The notes beneath the pieces are model-generated. The model was not told where the DNA came from. It worked only from the letters and a program-made list of their open reading frames with translations, and ran no database searches. Shown here piece by piece: positions 30,575-36,416 of a DNA stretch of 36,416 nucleotides. The DNA comes from Candidatus Magasanikbacteria bacterium RIFCSPHIGHO2_02_FULL_48_18 (GTDB lineage: Bacteria > Patescibacteriota > Patescibacteriia > Magasanikbacterales > UBA922). Location of the stretch: assembly GCA_001784285.1 (NCBI GenBank), contig MFQC01000008.1, positions 49,913 through 86,328 of the forward strand. Reading direction: 5' to 3'. Positions within the stretch are counted from its first letter, which is position 1. Every line of letters begins with the position of its first letter. The translations under genes and the position numbers were made by a program.

Positions 30575-31621
30575 TCAATATATCCCAGATACCGGCAATA
30601 CTAGCACGTCATCAATGTTTTTGCAAGAGAGAATCACCTGAATAAGCCGGTCAATGCCAAGCGCGATGCCCGCCGATTCGGGCATGTTCCCAACCGCGTC
30701 AATAAATTCTGTGTCAATCGGATAGACCATTTTTCCCAATTTTTTTCTTGTTTGTTGTTCATCTTCCAGCCGTTTTTGCTGTTCCCCGGCGTCGGTCAAT
30801 TCGGAAAACGCGTTCGCAAGCTCAATACCGTTGACATACCATTCAAATCGCTCCGCGTAACCGAGGTCTTTTTCTGAAAGACGCGCAAGCGCCGCCATAG
30901 GGGCGGGGTAATGATGAATAATAACACTGCCATAGTCTTTAATTTTTGGCTCAATGTCATTTAAAAAAATACGATAGAACACATCTTCATACGGTTCGTC
31001 GGACAACGGATGATAACCGCGCGTTTTGCACAAATTAAGCATGGCATCTCGGTTGAGATAGCGGCCTAAATCAACACCAATCGTTTCGCGCCACAGATCA
31101 CGCATATGAATTTTTTTTGTATGAACAACGGGCAACGCATTGAACACCGTTTGGAGATGGGTATACAATGACGTCACATCATCCATAATCGCCCAAAAAT
31201 CGGCATGCGCGCGATACCATTCCGCAATGGTAAATTCCGGGTTGTGCAATCCGCCAAACGATTCATAATCCCGAAAACACTTGGTAATGCTAAAAATGTT
31301 TTCAAATCCCGCCGCCAACATTTTTTTTAATGTATATTCGGGCGACGTGTGAAGATACGCGTCGTATGATTTTCCTTTTTCGTCATGAATAACAAGCTTT
31401 ATGGGAGAAAGGTGTGGCTCTTGGCCGGGTAAGGCAACAAGATTGGGCGTTTCCACATCCAAAAAATTTTTCTCCCAAAAAAATTCTCGGATAAGACGGA
31501 TAATCTTTGCCCGCTGTATGAGAACTTCTTTTTTCTTTTTAATGGAATTGACGTGGTCCATAAGGTCTTTGGTGAGTGAGAGAATGGTATTTTGTATTTC
31601 TTCGTTTATAACAAATTGCAT
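30575..31621 (-). CDS. epmA: EF-P lysine ligase (EpmA/GenX type)
   Basis: A 348-residue class II lysyl-tRNA-synthetase paralogue without the tRNA anticodon-binding domain. EpmA attaches (R)-beta-lysine to the tip lysine of EF-P. Motif 2 is FRDYESFGGLHNPEFTIAEWY, motif 3 GIALGIDRL; HTSPEYTLKKML and NGIELANAFSELTD also fit. It is followed by efp in the same operon, which supports the assignment. EpmB, the aminomutase that makes beta-lysine, is not in the window; the enzyme could use alpha-lysine or import. The first 35 residues extend beyond the usual EpmA. Its ATG overlaps the TGA of the upstream toxin gene by one base (TGATG). Confidence 0.92.
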   Translation of the reverse strand: MQFVINEEIQNTILSLTKDLMDHVNSIKKKKEVLIQRAKIIRLIREFFWEKNFLDVETPNLVALPGQEPHLSPIKLVIHDEKGKSYDAYLHTSPEYTLKKMLAAGFENIFSITKCFRDYESFGGLHNPEFTIAEWYRAHADFWAIMDDVTSLYTHLQTVFNALPVVHTKKIHMRDLWRETIGVDLGRYLNRDAMLNLCKTRGYHPLSDEPYEDVFYRIFLNDIEPKIKDYGSVIIHHYPAPMAALARLSEKDLGYAERFEWYVNGIELANAFSELTDAGEQQKRLEDEQQTRKKLGKMVYPIDTEFIDAVGNMPESAGIALGIDRLIQVILSCKNIDDVLVLPVSGIY

Positions 31622-31902
31622 CAGTACTTCTGATAGAGGTCGTGATGTCCAATGTCAAAAATATCTACAACTCCAGGAGAAGAAAAATCAAAAAGGACCC
31701 TGTATCCATCTTTGAGCCGAAAAGCGAAACAGGTTTGAAGTTTGCCTTTCAGTTTGTGCGTCCTCAACAACGGATGAAATGGGTCTTTTATAAAAAGAAT
31801 AATTTTCTCGTTAAAATCGTCCTGTATGGACAAAGATAATTTTTTATATGCACGTTTAAAACGTGAAGAAATATGTACCTCCATAGCATGTTCATCACGC
31901 AT
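31621..31902 (-). CDS. RelE/ParE-superfamily toxin
   Basis: A 93-residue basic protein of the RelE/ParE/YafQ fold: VHISSRFKRAYKKLSLSIQDDFNEKIILFIKDPFHPLLRTHKLKG, then FAFRLKDGYRVLFDF and the end DIFDIGHHDLYQKY. Such toxins cut mRNA on the ribosome or poison gyrase; the H and Y at the end match RelE-type nucleases. The ATG overlaps the antitoxin stop by one base (TAATG); a second ATG six codons on is possible. Its stop overlaps the start of epmA, so toxin, ligase and EF-P may be translated from one mRNA. Confidence 0.85.
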   Translation of the reverse strand: MRDEHAMEVHISSRFKRAYKKLSLSIQDDFNEKIILFIKDPFHPLLRTHKLKGKLQTCFAFRLKDGYRVLFDFSSPGVVDIFDIGHHDLYQKY

Positions 31903-32162
31903 TACGCACGGAGTTCCGCAATCAAACTTTTTGCATCTTTATGGGCAGTATAATCACCCAAAGCGTAATCAAGTCTCGCTTGATTGATAATTTCATCAAT
32001 CGTTTCTGCATTATTCATTCTTTTTATGTCTTTTGTAGAAATTTCACACACAATTTTTTTTTCTTTTGGGTATCGAAGAATACAACGTAAAGCAGACAGC
32101 GGAATTTTTATCATTGCCTCTTTGGTTTTTTTTACTTTTTTTGTTTTTATCTTTATAGGCAT
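31902..32162 (-). CDS. Antitoxin partner of the RelE-type toxin
   Basis: An 86-residue basic-start, acidic-end protein. Its C-terminal part, INQARLDYALGDYTAHKDAKSLIAELR, is the usual toxin-binding tail of these antitoxins (ArlDyalGdyt-x-h-x-s-x-eeLiaeL). The N-terminal 45 residues (KIKTKKVKKTKEAMIKIPLSALRCI) could bind DNA. It is the first gene of the four-gene minus-strand group antitoxin - toxin - epmA - efp. ATG 32162 is preceded by AAGAAAGAGAT, a modest Shine-Dalgarno. Confidence 0.75.
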   Translation of the reverse strand: MPIKIKTKKVKKTKEAMIKIPLSALRCILRYPKEKKIVCEISTKDIKRMNNAETIDEIINQARLDYALGDYTAHKDAKSLIAELRA

Positions 32163-32300
32163 AATATCTCTTTCTTATATTTTTTACTTTATCACAAAAG
32201 GGTGTATCGGGCAAGAATATGTAAGCCGAAAACAAGCCGGTTGTCAAGCTTTTTAGCGGTCATTCGCAGAAGAAGATGTTGCTGTCACAATATATTTTGT

Positions 32301-33095
32301 TCAGATAGATTGCGATACTGTGACGATAGGCCGCGTTACACGAGTATGTGACGCGCTCCCTTCTTTTATATATTCGTTCACATATGCAAGAAATCCATGT
32401 AGCACCCCATCGGCAAACGGCGAATCCGAATGAAACGCATCGAGCATGGAGTCGAGTTTTGACTGGTCTTCGGCGTACTCCGGATAATGCGAAATCCGTT
32501 CTTTCATGCGTTTCATATTAAGCTCCGGATGATACATCACGCCCCAGGCTTGTCTGCCCGCGACTTCATACGCCTGCACCGCCACTTTTTCTGATCGTGC
32601 GAAAGGCACCAGATGATCAGGAAAATCCACGGCTGTATCCCGATGCGCGAGCTGTGCCAAATATGTTTTTGGCAAACGGCAAAAAAGAGGATGCGTGGCC
32701 GCGCGATCCAAGAGTGAAATTTTATACGTTCCCGCTTCGGCGGTTGTCGGGTCGGTAATCACGCGCGCGCCCTCGTGCACGGCCAACAATTGAAAACCAA
32801 AACACACGCCCAAAAGCGGAATGTTTTTTGTAAAACAATCATCAACCAACTGCATCACATCGTCGCGCCACGAACCTTCGCCGTCATTTTTGGTCATATA
32901 AAATTGCGCGCTCCCACCAAGAATGACACCGTTAACATTTTCCGGCACCGATTTTGGCATGGTACCTTTGATTGGGTTCACAAAAACCAAATCAACGGGC
33001 GTGTTTTGAAACACCTCGCGAAAGCACGCTTCGTCATGCGCTTCGGATTGGTCGGTACGAAACTGGACGATCAAAATTGTAGGGAAAAATTTCAT
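32301..33095 (-). CDS. Class I glutamine amidotransferase-like protein
   Basis: A 264-residue stand-alone class I amidotransferase, related to the glutaminase part of GMP synthase. The catalytic triad is present: Cys98 in LLGVCFGFQLLA, His189 and Glu191 in MYHPE. The oxyanion region NGVILGGSAQFYM and the QLAHRDTAVDFPD segment also fit. Enzymes of this group take ammonia from glutamine or act on gamma-glutamyl bonds. No synthetase partner is adjacent. It precedes the PGM1-like ATP-grasp gene on the map but is read before it only if transcription continues from that gene. Confidence 0.85.
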   Translation of the reverse strand: MKFFPTILIVQFRTDQSEAHDEACFREVFQNTPVDLVFVNPIKGTMPKSVPENVNGVILGGSAQFYMTKNDGEGSWRDDVMQLVDDCFTKNIPLLGVCFGFQLLAVHEGARVITDPTTAEAGTYKISLLDRAATHPLFCRLPKTYLAQLAHRDTAVDFPDHLVPFARSEKVAVQAYEVAGRQAWGVMYHPELNMKRMKERISHYPEYAEDQSKLDSMLDAFHSDSPFADGVLHGFLAYVNEYIKEGSASHTRVTRPIVTVSQSI

Positions 33096-33177
33096 AGGAA
33101 AAAAGGGGGGGATAATTTGTCATTTTTTTCATTCCAATCCTAAACACAATTTTTTGATTCTGTTCACCATTGGAGTG

Positions 33178-33203
33178 CGGACGGGTCCTCCAGGTCCCGT
33201 CCG
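33178..33203 (-). terminator. Strong hairpin after the PGM1-like gene
   Basis: CGGACGGG (33178-33185) pairs with CCCGTCCG (33196-33203) with a 10-base loop. It starts 17 bases past the stop at 33221. No T-run, as after the other two GC-rich genes. Confidence 0.55.
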
Positions 33204-33220
33204 TGTTCTCCCTCTTTTTG

Positions 33221-34633
33221 TTATGCCGCCGCGCGCGTCTGCTCGGCCGCGACCGACGCGTGCGCGAACGCGTCGATCTTGGCGTACACCGACCGGAGCT
33301 GGTCCAGGTCGGCGTACACGAGGCCGGCGCCCATGGAGCCATGGCCGGGCTCCAGGGTACAGATGACGCCTTCGCGGGCGCCGTCGTCCCACAGCAGACA
33401 CTCACCCTTGAGCCAGGCGAGGAAGGTCTCGATCGAGAGATCGTGACCGACCTTGACCTGGTCGTGGGTGAGGACGAAACGCGCCTTGGGGTCGCCTGCC
33501 AGCCAAGGCTGGTTGCCCTCAACCTCGGTGCTGAGGCCGAGGCGCGCGGTCATGGCGAGCCCGGGCACCGCCGCCGTCATCCGAGGATTGACCTCGGTGA
33601 ACAGCAGGTGTCCGTTCTCCTCGACCGCCCCGTCGAGCGAGAAGAACGTGTTCCGAAGGCCGACGGATGCGAGAAACGCGCCGACCGACTTCGCCGCCTC
33701 GACCATGGCCAGGTGGATCCCTGGCGAGACCACCTCGAGCCAGTCCGGGTGCCGGAGGATGCCCACACAGGAGCCGTCAGACGCCACGAACTGGTCGTGG
33801 ATCTGCAGGATCTCCACGTGGCCGGCGTGGTCGATGTGGCAGAGGGCCGCCGGGTGGGACGCGAACTGGTGGTACCGTTCCACCAGGACACCCGGGCGGG
33901 TCCACTCGTCGAGCGTCGGGATGTCCTCGCGCGTGAGGAGGACCTCGGCCAGCCAGTCCTCGACGGACCGCCACCCGTGCTCCTCCATCTCCTCGCGCGT
34001 CGTGCCGACGTTGCCGAGGCCGCCATCACCCTGCGCCTGGCGCAGGAACACACGGCCCTCCGAATCGAGGCGACGTTGGGCCTCCTGGAGCAGGCCATGG
34101 ACCGTGTAGACCGAGATGCCGTCCGGAACCTTGAGGCCGAGGGCCTCGAACCGGTCGCACATCCAAATCTTGTTGCTGACCAGCGCGACGACCCCGGCCC
34201 GGACGACCGGCTCGGGCACACCGAGAACCGGAATGCCGAGGCGATGCCCCAGGTCGATGGTTGCCTGATGGCTGATGTACGAGGTGAGCAGCGCACCGGT
34301 CTCGGCGTGGAACGCCTGGAGACTCTCGCAGAGCTCCGGGTCGTTCTGAACGTGCTCGGGGAGCGTTGCCCAGCCGTTGCACGGGATGTTCGGCGTGAAC
34401 ACCCGTGCCGACTCGCCGTACACCGCCTCGAGGTGCCCGAGAAACTCGGGGGAGGCCGCCTCGGCCATGACGGACGCGCCGCCAAGGCCGACGAAATGCG
34501 GCGCCCTCTTCCCGATCTGCTCGCACTTCCGGAGCAAAGCCCCGGTGGCGAGCACCTTAAACACCTGTCGAACGTCGTGCAGGTGGAGCGTGGCAAGCCA
34601 CATCTCCACGATTTTTTTTGCGGCCCTTTTCAC
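33221..34633 (-). CDS. PGM1-like ATP-grasp ligase, GC-rich gene
   Basis: A 470-residue protein with a pre-ATP-grasp domain (about 20-150), an ATP-grasp core and a C-terminal domain (about 400-460, GVICTLEPGHGSMGAGLVYA) like that of PGM1-type peptide ligases. Core landmarks: LVSNKIWMCDRF (151-162), the loop GDGGLGN (202-208), FSLDGAV (331-337) and EVNPR (347-351) for metal and ATP. Such enzymes form amide bonds between amino acids or peptides; the substrate is unknown. Start: GTG 34633 eight bases after GAGGAGG; an ATG ten codons on is less well placed. The DNA is about 68% G+C in a sample line (33901-33960), and the structured leader and hairpin end mark it as an island. Confidence 0.75.
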   Translation of the reverse strand: MKRAAKKIVEMWLATLHLHDVRQVFKVLATGALLRKCEQIGKRAPHFVGLGGASVMAEAASPEFLGHLEAVYGESARVFTPNIPCNGWATLPEHVQNDPELCESLQAFHAETGALLTSYISHQATIDLGHRLGIPVLGVPEPVVRAGVVALVSNKIWMCDRFEALGLKVPDGISVYTVHGLLQEAQRRLDSEGRVFLRQAQGDGGLGNVGTTREEMEEHGWRSVEDWLAEVLLTREDIPTLDEWTRPGVLVERYHQFASHPAALCHIDHAGHVEILQIHDQFVASDGSCVGILRHPDWLEVVSPGIHLAMVEAAKSVGAFLASVGLRNTFFSLDGAVEENGHLLFTEVNPRMTAAVPGLAMTARLGLSTEVEGNQPWLAGDPKARFVLTHDQVKVGHDLSIETFLAWLKGECLLWDDGAREGVICTLEPGHGSMGAGLVYADLDQLRSVYAKIDAFAHASVAAEQTRAAA

Positions 34634-34639
34634 TTTTTT

Positions 34640-34733
34640 GCCCTCCTCAGGCAATTTTTTGCCAGCTCCTCGCCGGCGAAAAGCGCGCAGGCCGCGTGGC
34701 CCGCGCTCAACCGGCGGGAACTGGACTTTCCAG
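34640..34733 (-). promoter_or_regulatory. Structured leader of the PGM1-like gene
   Basis: On the minus strand, three hairpins occur before the Shine-Dalgarno site: CTGGA/TCCAG (34721-34733), GCGCGGGCC/GGCCTGCGC (34685-34706) and GGCAA/TTGCC (34650-34663). The last one ends at the Shine-Dalgarno site and could affect ribosome access. Confidence 0.45.
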
Positions 34734-34789
34734 ATTCCTGCCAATTTTGACGCATCATAACTGGCGCGTCGGAATTGACAGGAATTTGG
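34730..34789. repeat. Long inverted repeat upstream of the PGM1-like gene
   Basis: Two 24-base arms (34730-34753 and 34766-34789) are reverse complements at 20 positions, with a 12-base centre that contains TATGAT (minus strand), a possible -10 box. It marks the edge between GC-rich and AT-rich DNA. Confidence 0.7.
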
Positions 34790-34830
34790 TATTTTAAAGA
34801 GGGAGATTATTTGTAAGGAACAAAATGTAT

Positions 34831-35049
34831 GTACGAACATACGAACAGTACGAAATTACGAAAATGATAGTGTGACATCTATTTTTCGTCCTGTTCGAAA
34901 ATTCTTACAAAAATTTTTGCTAAATAATCATGTTTTTTCTGTTTTGTCAAGAAACAATTCACTTCGTATGTTCCTGCCTACCGGCAGGCAGGCGTACTGT
35001 TCGTAATTTCGTATATAACCTAATTTCGTACATTTCGTACTTTCGTACA
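34831..35049. repeat. Field of TTCGTA/TACGAA repeats in both orientations
   Basis: Four TACGAA words stand at 34832-34863 and six TTCGTA words at 34965-35048, mostly 8-15 bases apart, around an AT-rich centre. A CCGGCAGGCAGG palindrome interrupts the right group. The layout resembles binding sites for a protein that acts from both sides; no gene is present between 34790 and 35102. Confidence 0.65.
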
Positions 35050-35053
35050 TAAA

Positions 35054-35076
35054 TAAAAATCCCGCCTTTCGGCGGG
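35054..35076 (-). terminator. Rho-independent terminator after the 28-residue peptide
   Basis: On the minus strand CCCGCC pairs with GGCGGG around GAAA and is followed by ATTTTTATTT. Confidence 0.8.
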
Positions 35077-35102
35077 TATTCTACGTTTTTGTCAAGCTAT
35101 AC

Positions 35103-35189
35103 TTATGCTTTCGTCAACGCAAAACCACCGCCAAATTGGGCGAGAATAATAACGAGGACGAGAATCAAATTTTTTGCGTAATTTTTCAT
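35103..35189 (-). CDS. 28-residue hydrophobic peptide
   Basis: A short frame encoding MKNYAKN, a hydrophobic stretch (LILVLVIILAQFGGGFAL) and TKA. It would be a single-pass membrane peptide. A promoter (35202-35230), a Shine-Dalgarno-like CAGG and a perfect terminator frame it, so it is a complete transcription unit. Small hydrophobic peptides of this size include type I toxins and membrane stress peptides; no antisense RNA is evident. It could also be a membrane-protein partner of unknown kind. Not recognised. Confidence 0.5.
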   Translation of the reverse strand: MKNYAKNLILVLVIILAQFGGGFALTKA

Positions 35190-35201
35190 ACTTACCTGAG
35201 T

Positions 35202-35230
35202 AGCCTATCAAGAATTGTCAAATTGGTCAA
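35202..35230 (-). promoter_or_regulatory. Promoter of the 28-residue peptide
   Basis: On the minus strand TTGACC (35230-35225), 17 bases, TAGGCT (35207-35202). The ATG at 35189 is 13 bases past the -10 box. Confidence 0.5.
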
Positions 35231-35247
35231 GGATGGTGTGGATAACG

Positions 35248-35907
35248 CTATTTAAGTATTTGGGTCTTCAACTTCTTTGCCTCTTCCATAAAAAATGCCT
35301 GCCAAATTGTACATTCCAAAGGAATAATCATTCGGGGATAATCTTTTACCTCGGTCGCCTGTAAAAACTGACTCCCCAATTGCAAGGAATCCACATGCCA
35401 ATCAAACTTGCCTTTTGCCTTCATGATCAAATCATCAATATGCCATTGTGTTTTTTCTAAAATAAGAAACAGATCAATAAAATCCCGAGCACGCGGTTTT
35501 TGATATATGGTAAACAATTTATTCACGGCAATATCAAGTAAACTATCAATAGATAACCCCTCTTGTTTTATTCCCTTCTCAATCCGTGGGAATGGAAAAT
35601 AGGTAAATTCAGTTTTTATCACTTCGTCCGAATAATGAAGAAAAAATAATTGACGGTTAAAACTTTGCTGAAAATCAACGGAAGCAAACCCTGCCTCGAA
35701 TTGAATTTTCTTGAAAAAAGACAGTACGGATTGTGCATCCACTTCTTGATCAGAAAAAAAATCAAGGTCTTCGGAATACCGATGATGCAAGTACCACTCG
35801 GCAAGGGCCGTGCCGCCCGTAAGATAAAAAAAATCAACAACCAGCGGTTGTTTTGTAAAAAGAGAAAAAAGGATTTGTTGTCGAGGCGTTAGGATAGTGT
35901 GTTCCAT
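35248..35907 (-). CDS. AbiEii/AbiGii-type nucleotidyltransferase toxin
   Basis: A 219-residue protein of the AbiEii family (type IV toxin-antitoxin and abortive-infection systems). The nucleotidyltransferase motif is complete: FFYLTGGTALAEWYLHHRYSEDLDFFSD (about 26-53), with GG and the two aspartates of DLD binding metal and NTP. The later KLFTIYQKPRARDFIDLFLIL matches the family pattern Kl-x-Al-x-R-x-kpRDfyDly. Such toxins add nucleotides to tRNA ends or other targets and act against phage. It overlaps the small upstream gene by 19 bases, so the pair is one operon. Confidence 0.88.
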   Translation of the reverse strand: MEHTILTPRQQILFSLFTKQPLVVDFFYLTGGTALAEWYLHHRYSEDLDFFSDQEVDAQSVLSFFKKIQFEAGFASVDFQQSFNRQLFFLHYSDEVIKTEFTYFPFPRIEKGIKQEGLSIDSLLDIAVNKLFTIYQKPRARDFIDLFLILEKTQWHIDDLIMKAKGKFDWHVDSLQLGSQFLQATEVKDYPRMIIPLECTIWQAFFMEEAKKLKTQILK

Positions 35908-36092
35908 AACAAAAAGCGAAGGTACTGCTTCTTTTTTGGATCCAAAGCCAGCAAATCCCAGTTCTTTTTTAAATCAACTTTTGATAATTTTTCTCCATTT
36001 AAACCAAAATTAACCATTTGTTCCAGTTTCCAAATGGTGTATTTTTTTGGATCTTTTTTTAGCTCGCCCACGTCGGTTGACCAGTTGTACAT
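35889..36092 (-). CDS. Small partner of the AbiEii-type toxin
   Basis: A 67-residue basic protein (MYNWSTDVGELKKDPKKYTIWKLE ...) encoded immediately before the AbiEii-type toxin and overlapping it by 19 bases. It fills the antitoxin position but is far shorter than AbiEi (about 200 residues) and has no winged helix I can see; the centre LEQMVNFGLNGEKLSKVDLKKNWDLL is helical. It may act like the short partners of other nucleotidyltransferase toxins. A perfect promoter lies directly upstream and the mRNA would start only a few bases before the ATG. Confidence 0.65.
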   Translation of the reverse strand: MYNWSTDVGELKKDPKKYTIWKLEQMVNFGLNGEKLSKVDLKKNWDLLALDPKKKQYLRFLLWNTLS

Positions 36093-36100
36093 ATAGTGAA

Positions 36101-36129
36101 ATTATAGCAGAAATAAGGAAAAAAGTCAA
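36101..36129 (-). promoter_or_regulatory. Promoter of the AbiEii-type operon
   Basis: On the minus strand TTGACT (36129-36124), 17 bases, TATAAT (36106-36101). The ATG at 36092 lies nine bases past the -10 box, so the mRNA is nearly leaderless. Confidence 0.8.
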
Positions 36130-36199
36130 TTGAAATTTATTCTTTCTTTAAAATATCATGCGTCCCAACACGGCGAAAAAATACCACCCTAAAACATAT

Positions 36200-36325
36200 T
36201 TATGAGTGTAGATCGTCCAAAAGCACCTCAACATCATCAAATTTTTTGATCTTTCCTTCTGAAATTTCCTTATCTACTTCACGTTCAACCTCTTGCCACT
36301 CCTTTGTCCAAAAATACTCCTCTCT
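36200..36325 (-). pseudogene. C-terminal remnant of an AbrB-type antitoxin
   Basis: A 41-codon open stretch ends in TAA and reads REEYFWTKEWQEVEREVDKE, then ISEGKIKKFDDVEVLLDDLHS. This is the toxin-binding tail typical of SpoVT/AbrB-family antitoxins (FWTxEWQxxEREADEDIxxGrvkxFdsxexli-dL). The frame is closed upstream by a TAG at 36326-36328 and then by the CCCGAC/GTCGGG palindrome, so the DNA-binding N-terminus is gone. No toxin partner is seen downstream on this strand. Confidence 0.65.
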
Positions 36326-36330
36326 CTACC

Positions 36331-36416
36331 ATCCCGACTAAGTCGGGATTGATACAGAAAGGAATTTTCCGAACGCTAACCCCTCATGTCAGCGTTCGGA
36401 ATCCCCCTTAGATCAG
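36331..36416. other. Palindrome-rich window end
   Basis: ATCCCGAC (36331-36338) pairs with GTCGGGAT (36342-36349); TTCCGAACGCT (36367-36377) pairs with AGCGTTCGGAA (36391-36401). No gene is visible here. Confidence 0.6.

Noticed and set aside
33170-34750. Long plus-strand frame opposite the PGM1-like gene, and similar antisense frames in the other GC-rich genes
   Set aside because: GC-rich codons on the coding strand produce long stop-free antisense frames; none shows a recognised domain, while the sense frames have clear ATP-grasp motifs.
35237-35245. Single perfect DnaA box TGTGGATAA
   Set aside because: One copy of a 9-base word is expected by chance often enough in 36 kb; kept only as a note to the repeat field next to it.
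1-36416. Recoded UGA (glycine) as in Gracilibacteria and SR1
   Set aside because: Several well-defined genes end in TGA (for example the second fic and the RelE-type toxin), and no conserved gene needs readthrough.
1-36416. CRISPR array
   Set aside because: The tandem repeats seen (9, 11 and 34 bases) have too few units and no unique spacers of constant length.

Overview
The window looks like a chromosome segment of an uncultured, small-genome bacterium, most likely of the Candidate Phyla Radiation (Patescibacteria). This placement is inference from gene style, not from a marker search. The evidence is: AT-rich genes that mostly start without a Shine-Dalgarno site, often just after a -10 box; many Fic and toxin-antitoxin genes; small orphan lipoproteins and membrane proteins; a DNA polymerase I with a degraded proofreading motif; a Trm11-like methyltransferase with an EPYLG motif; and many short dispersed repeats. 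UGA is used as a stop codon, so the code is the standard bacterial one.

Layout. 1-4100 is accessory: an EamA-type membrane protein, a HicBA toxin-antitoxin cassette inside nested inverted repeats, and two Fic genes with repeat-rich promoters. 4100-8620 holds a formyltransferase-like protein, a DUF1361 membrane protein, a new 59-residue acidic gene with its own promoter and terminator, a decayed third fic copy, a phosphodiester glycosidase whose 3' end was overwritten by a dispersed repeat, a DsrE protein, a 44-residue secreted peptide and a zinc-ribbon protein. 8700-16900 has a carbonic-anhydrase-like gene, a nucleotidyltransferase, two lipoproteins, a GreA-type factor, MsrB and a VIT1/CCC1 transporter. 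16900-21000 has a tRNA methyltransferase, a possible structured RNA, an ATP-grasp gene and an N-formylglutamate amidohydrolase-like gene. 21000-33100 is mostly housekeeping: two perfect parS sites, a Ham1-like pyrophosphatase, tRNA-Ala(CGC), tRNA-Arg(CCU) and tRNA-Cys(GCA), RmuC, S20, a GGDEF protein, HolA, DUF1003, PolA, and an antitoxin-toxin-EpmA-EF-P operon, followed by a class I glutamine amidotransferase. 33200-36416 has a PGM1-like ATP-grasp ligase, a TTCGTA repeat field, a 28-residue hydrophobic peptide, an AbiEii-type toxin pair and the remnant of an AbrB-type antitoxin.

The most unusual pattern is a set of three single-gene GC-rich islands (about 8.7-9.5, 18.5-19.9 and 33.2-34.8 kb). 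They encode a beta-carbonic-anhydrase-like protein and two different ATP-grasp proteins. Sample lines I counted by hand are 60-70% G+C against 33-37% in sampled AT-rich neighbours. Each gene has a strong Shine-Dalgarno site, hairpins in or just before its leader, and a strong hairpin without a U-run within about 30 bases of its stop. Genes around them have none of this. They look like self-contained, recently acquired expression cassettes.

The second theme is repeats that attach to gene ends and tRNAs: a 42-base pair of copies at two gene 3' ends, a roughly 115-base pair of copies (one fused into a coding end, one between the parS sites), tandem pieces of a tRNA-Arg 5' half, a partial tRNA-Cys copy with its middle replaced by a palindrome, and 9-base tandem repeats at the same distance before two start codons.
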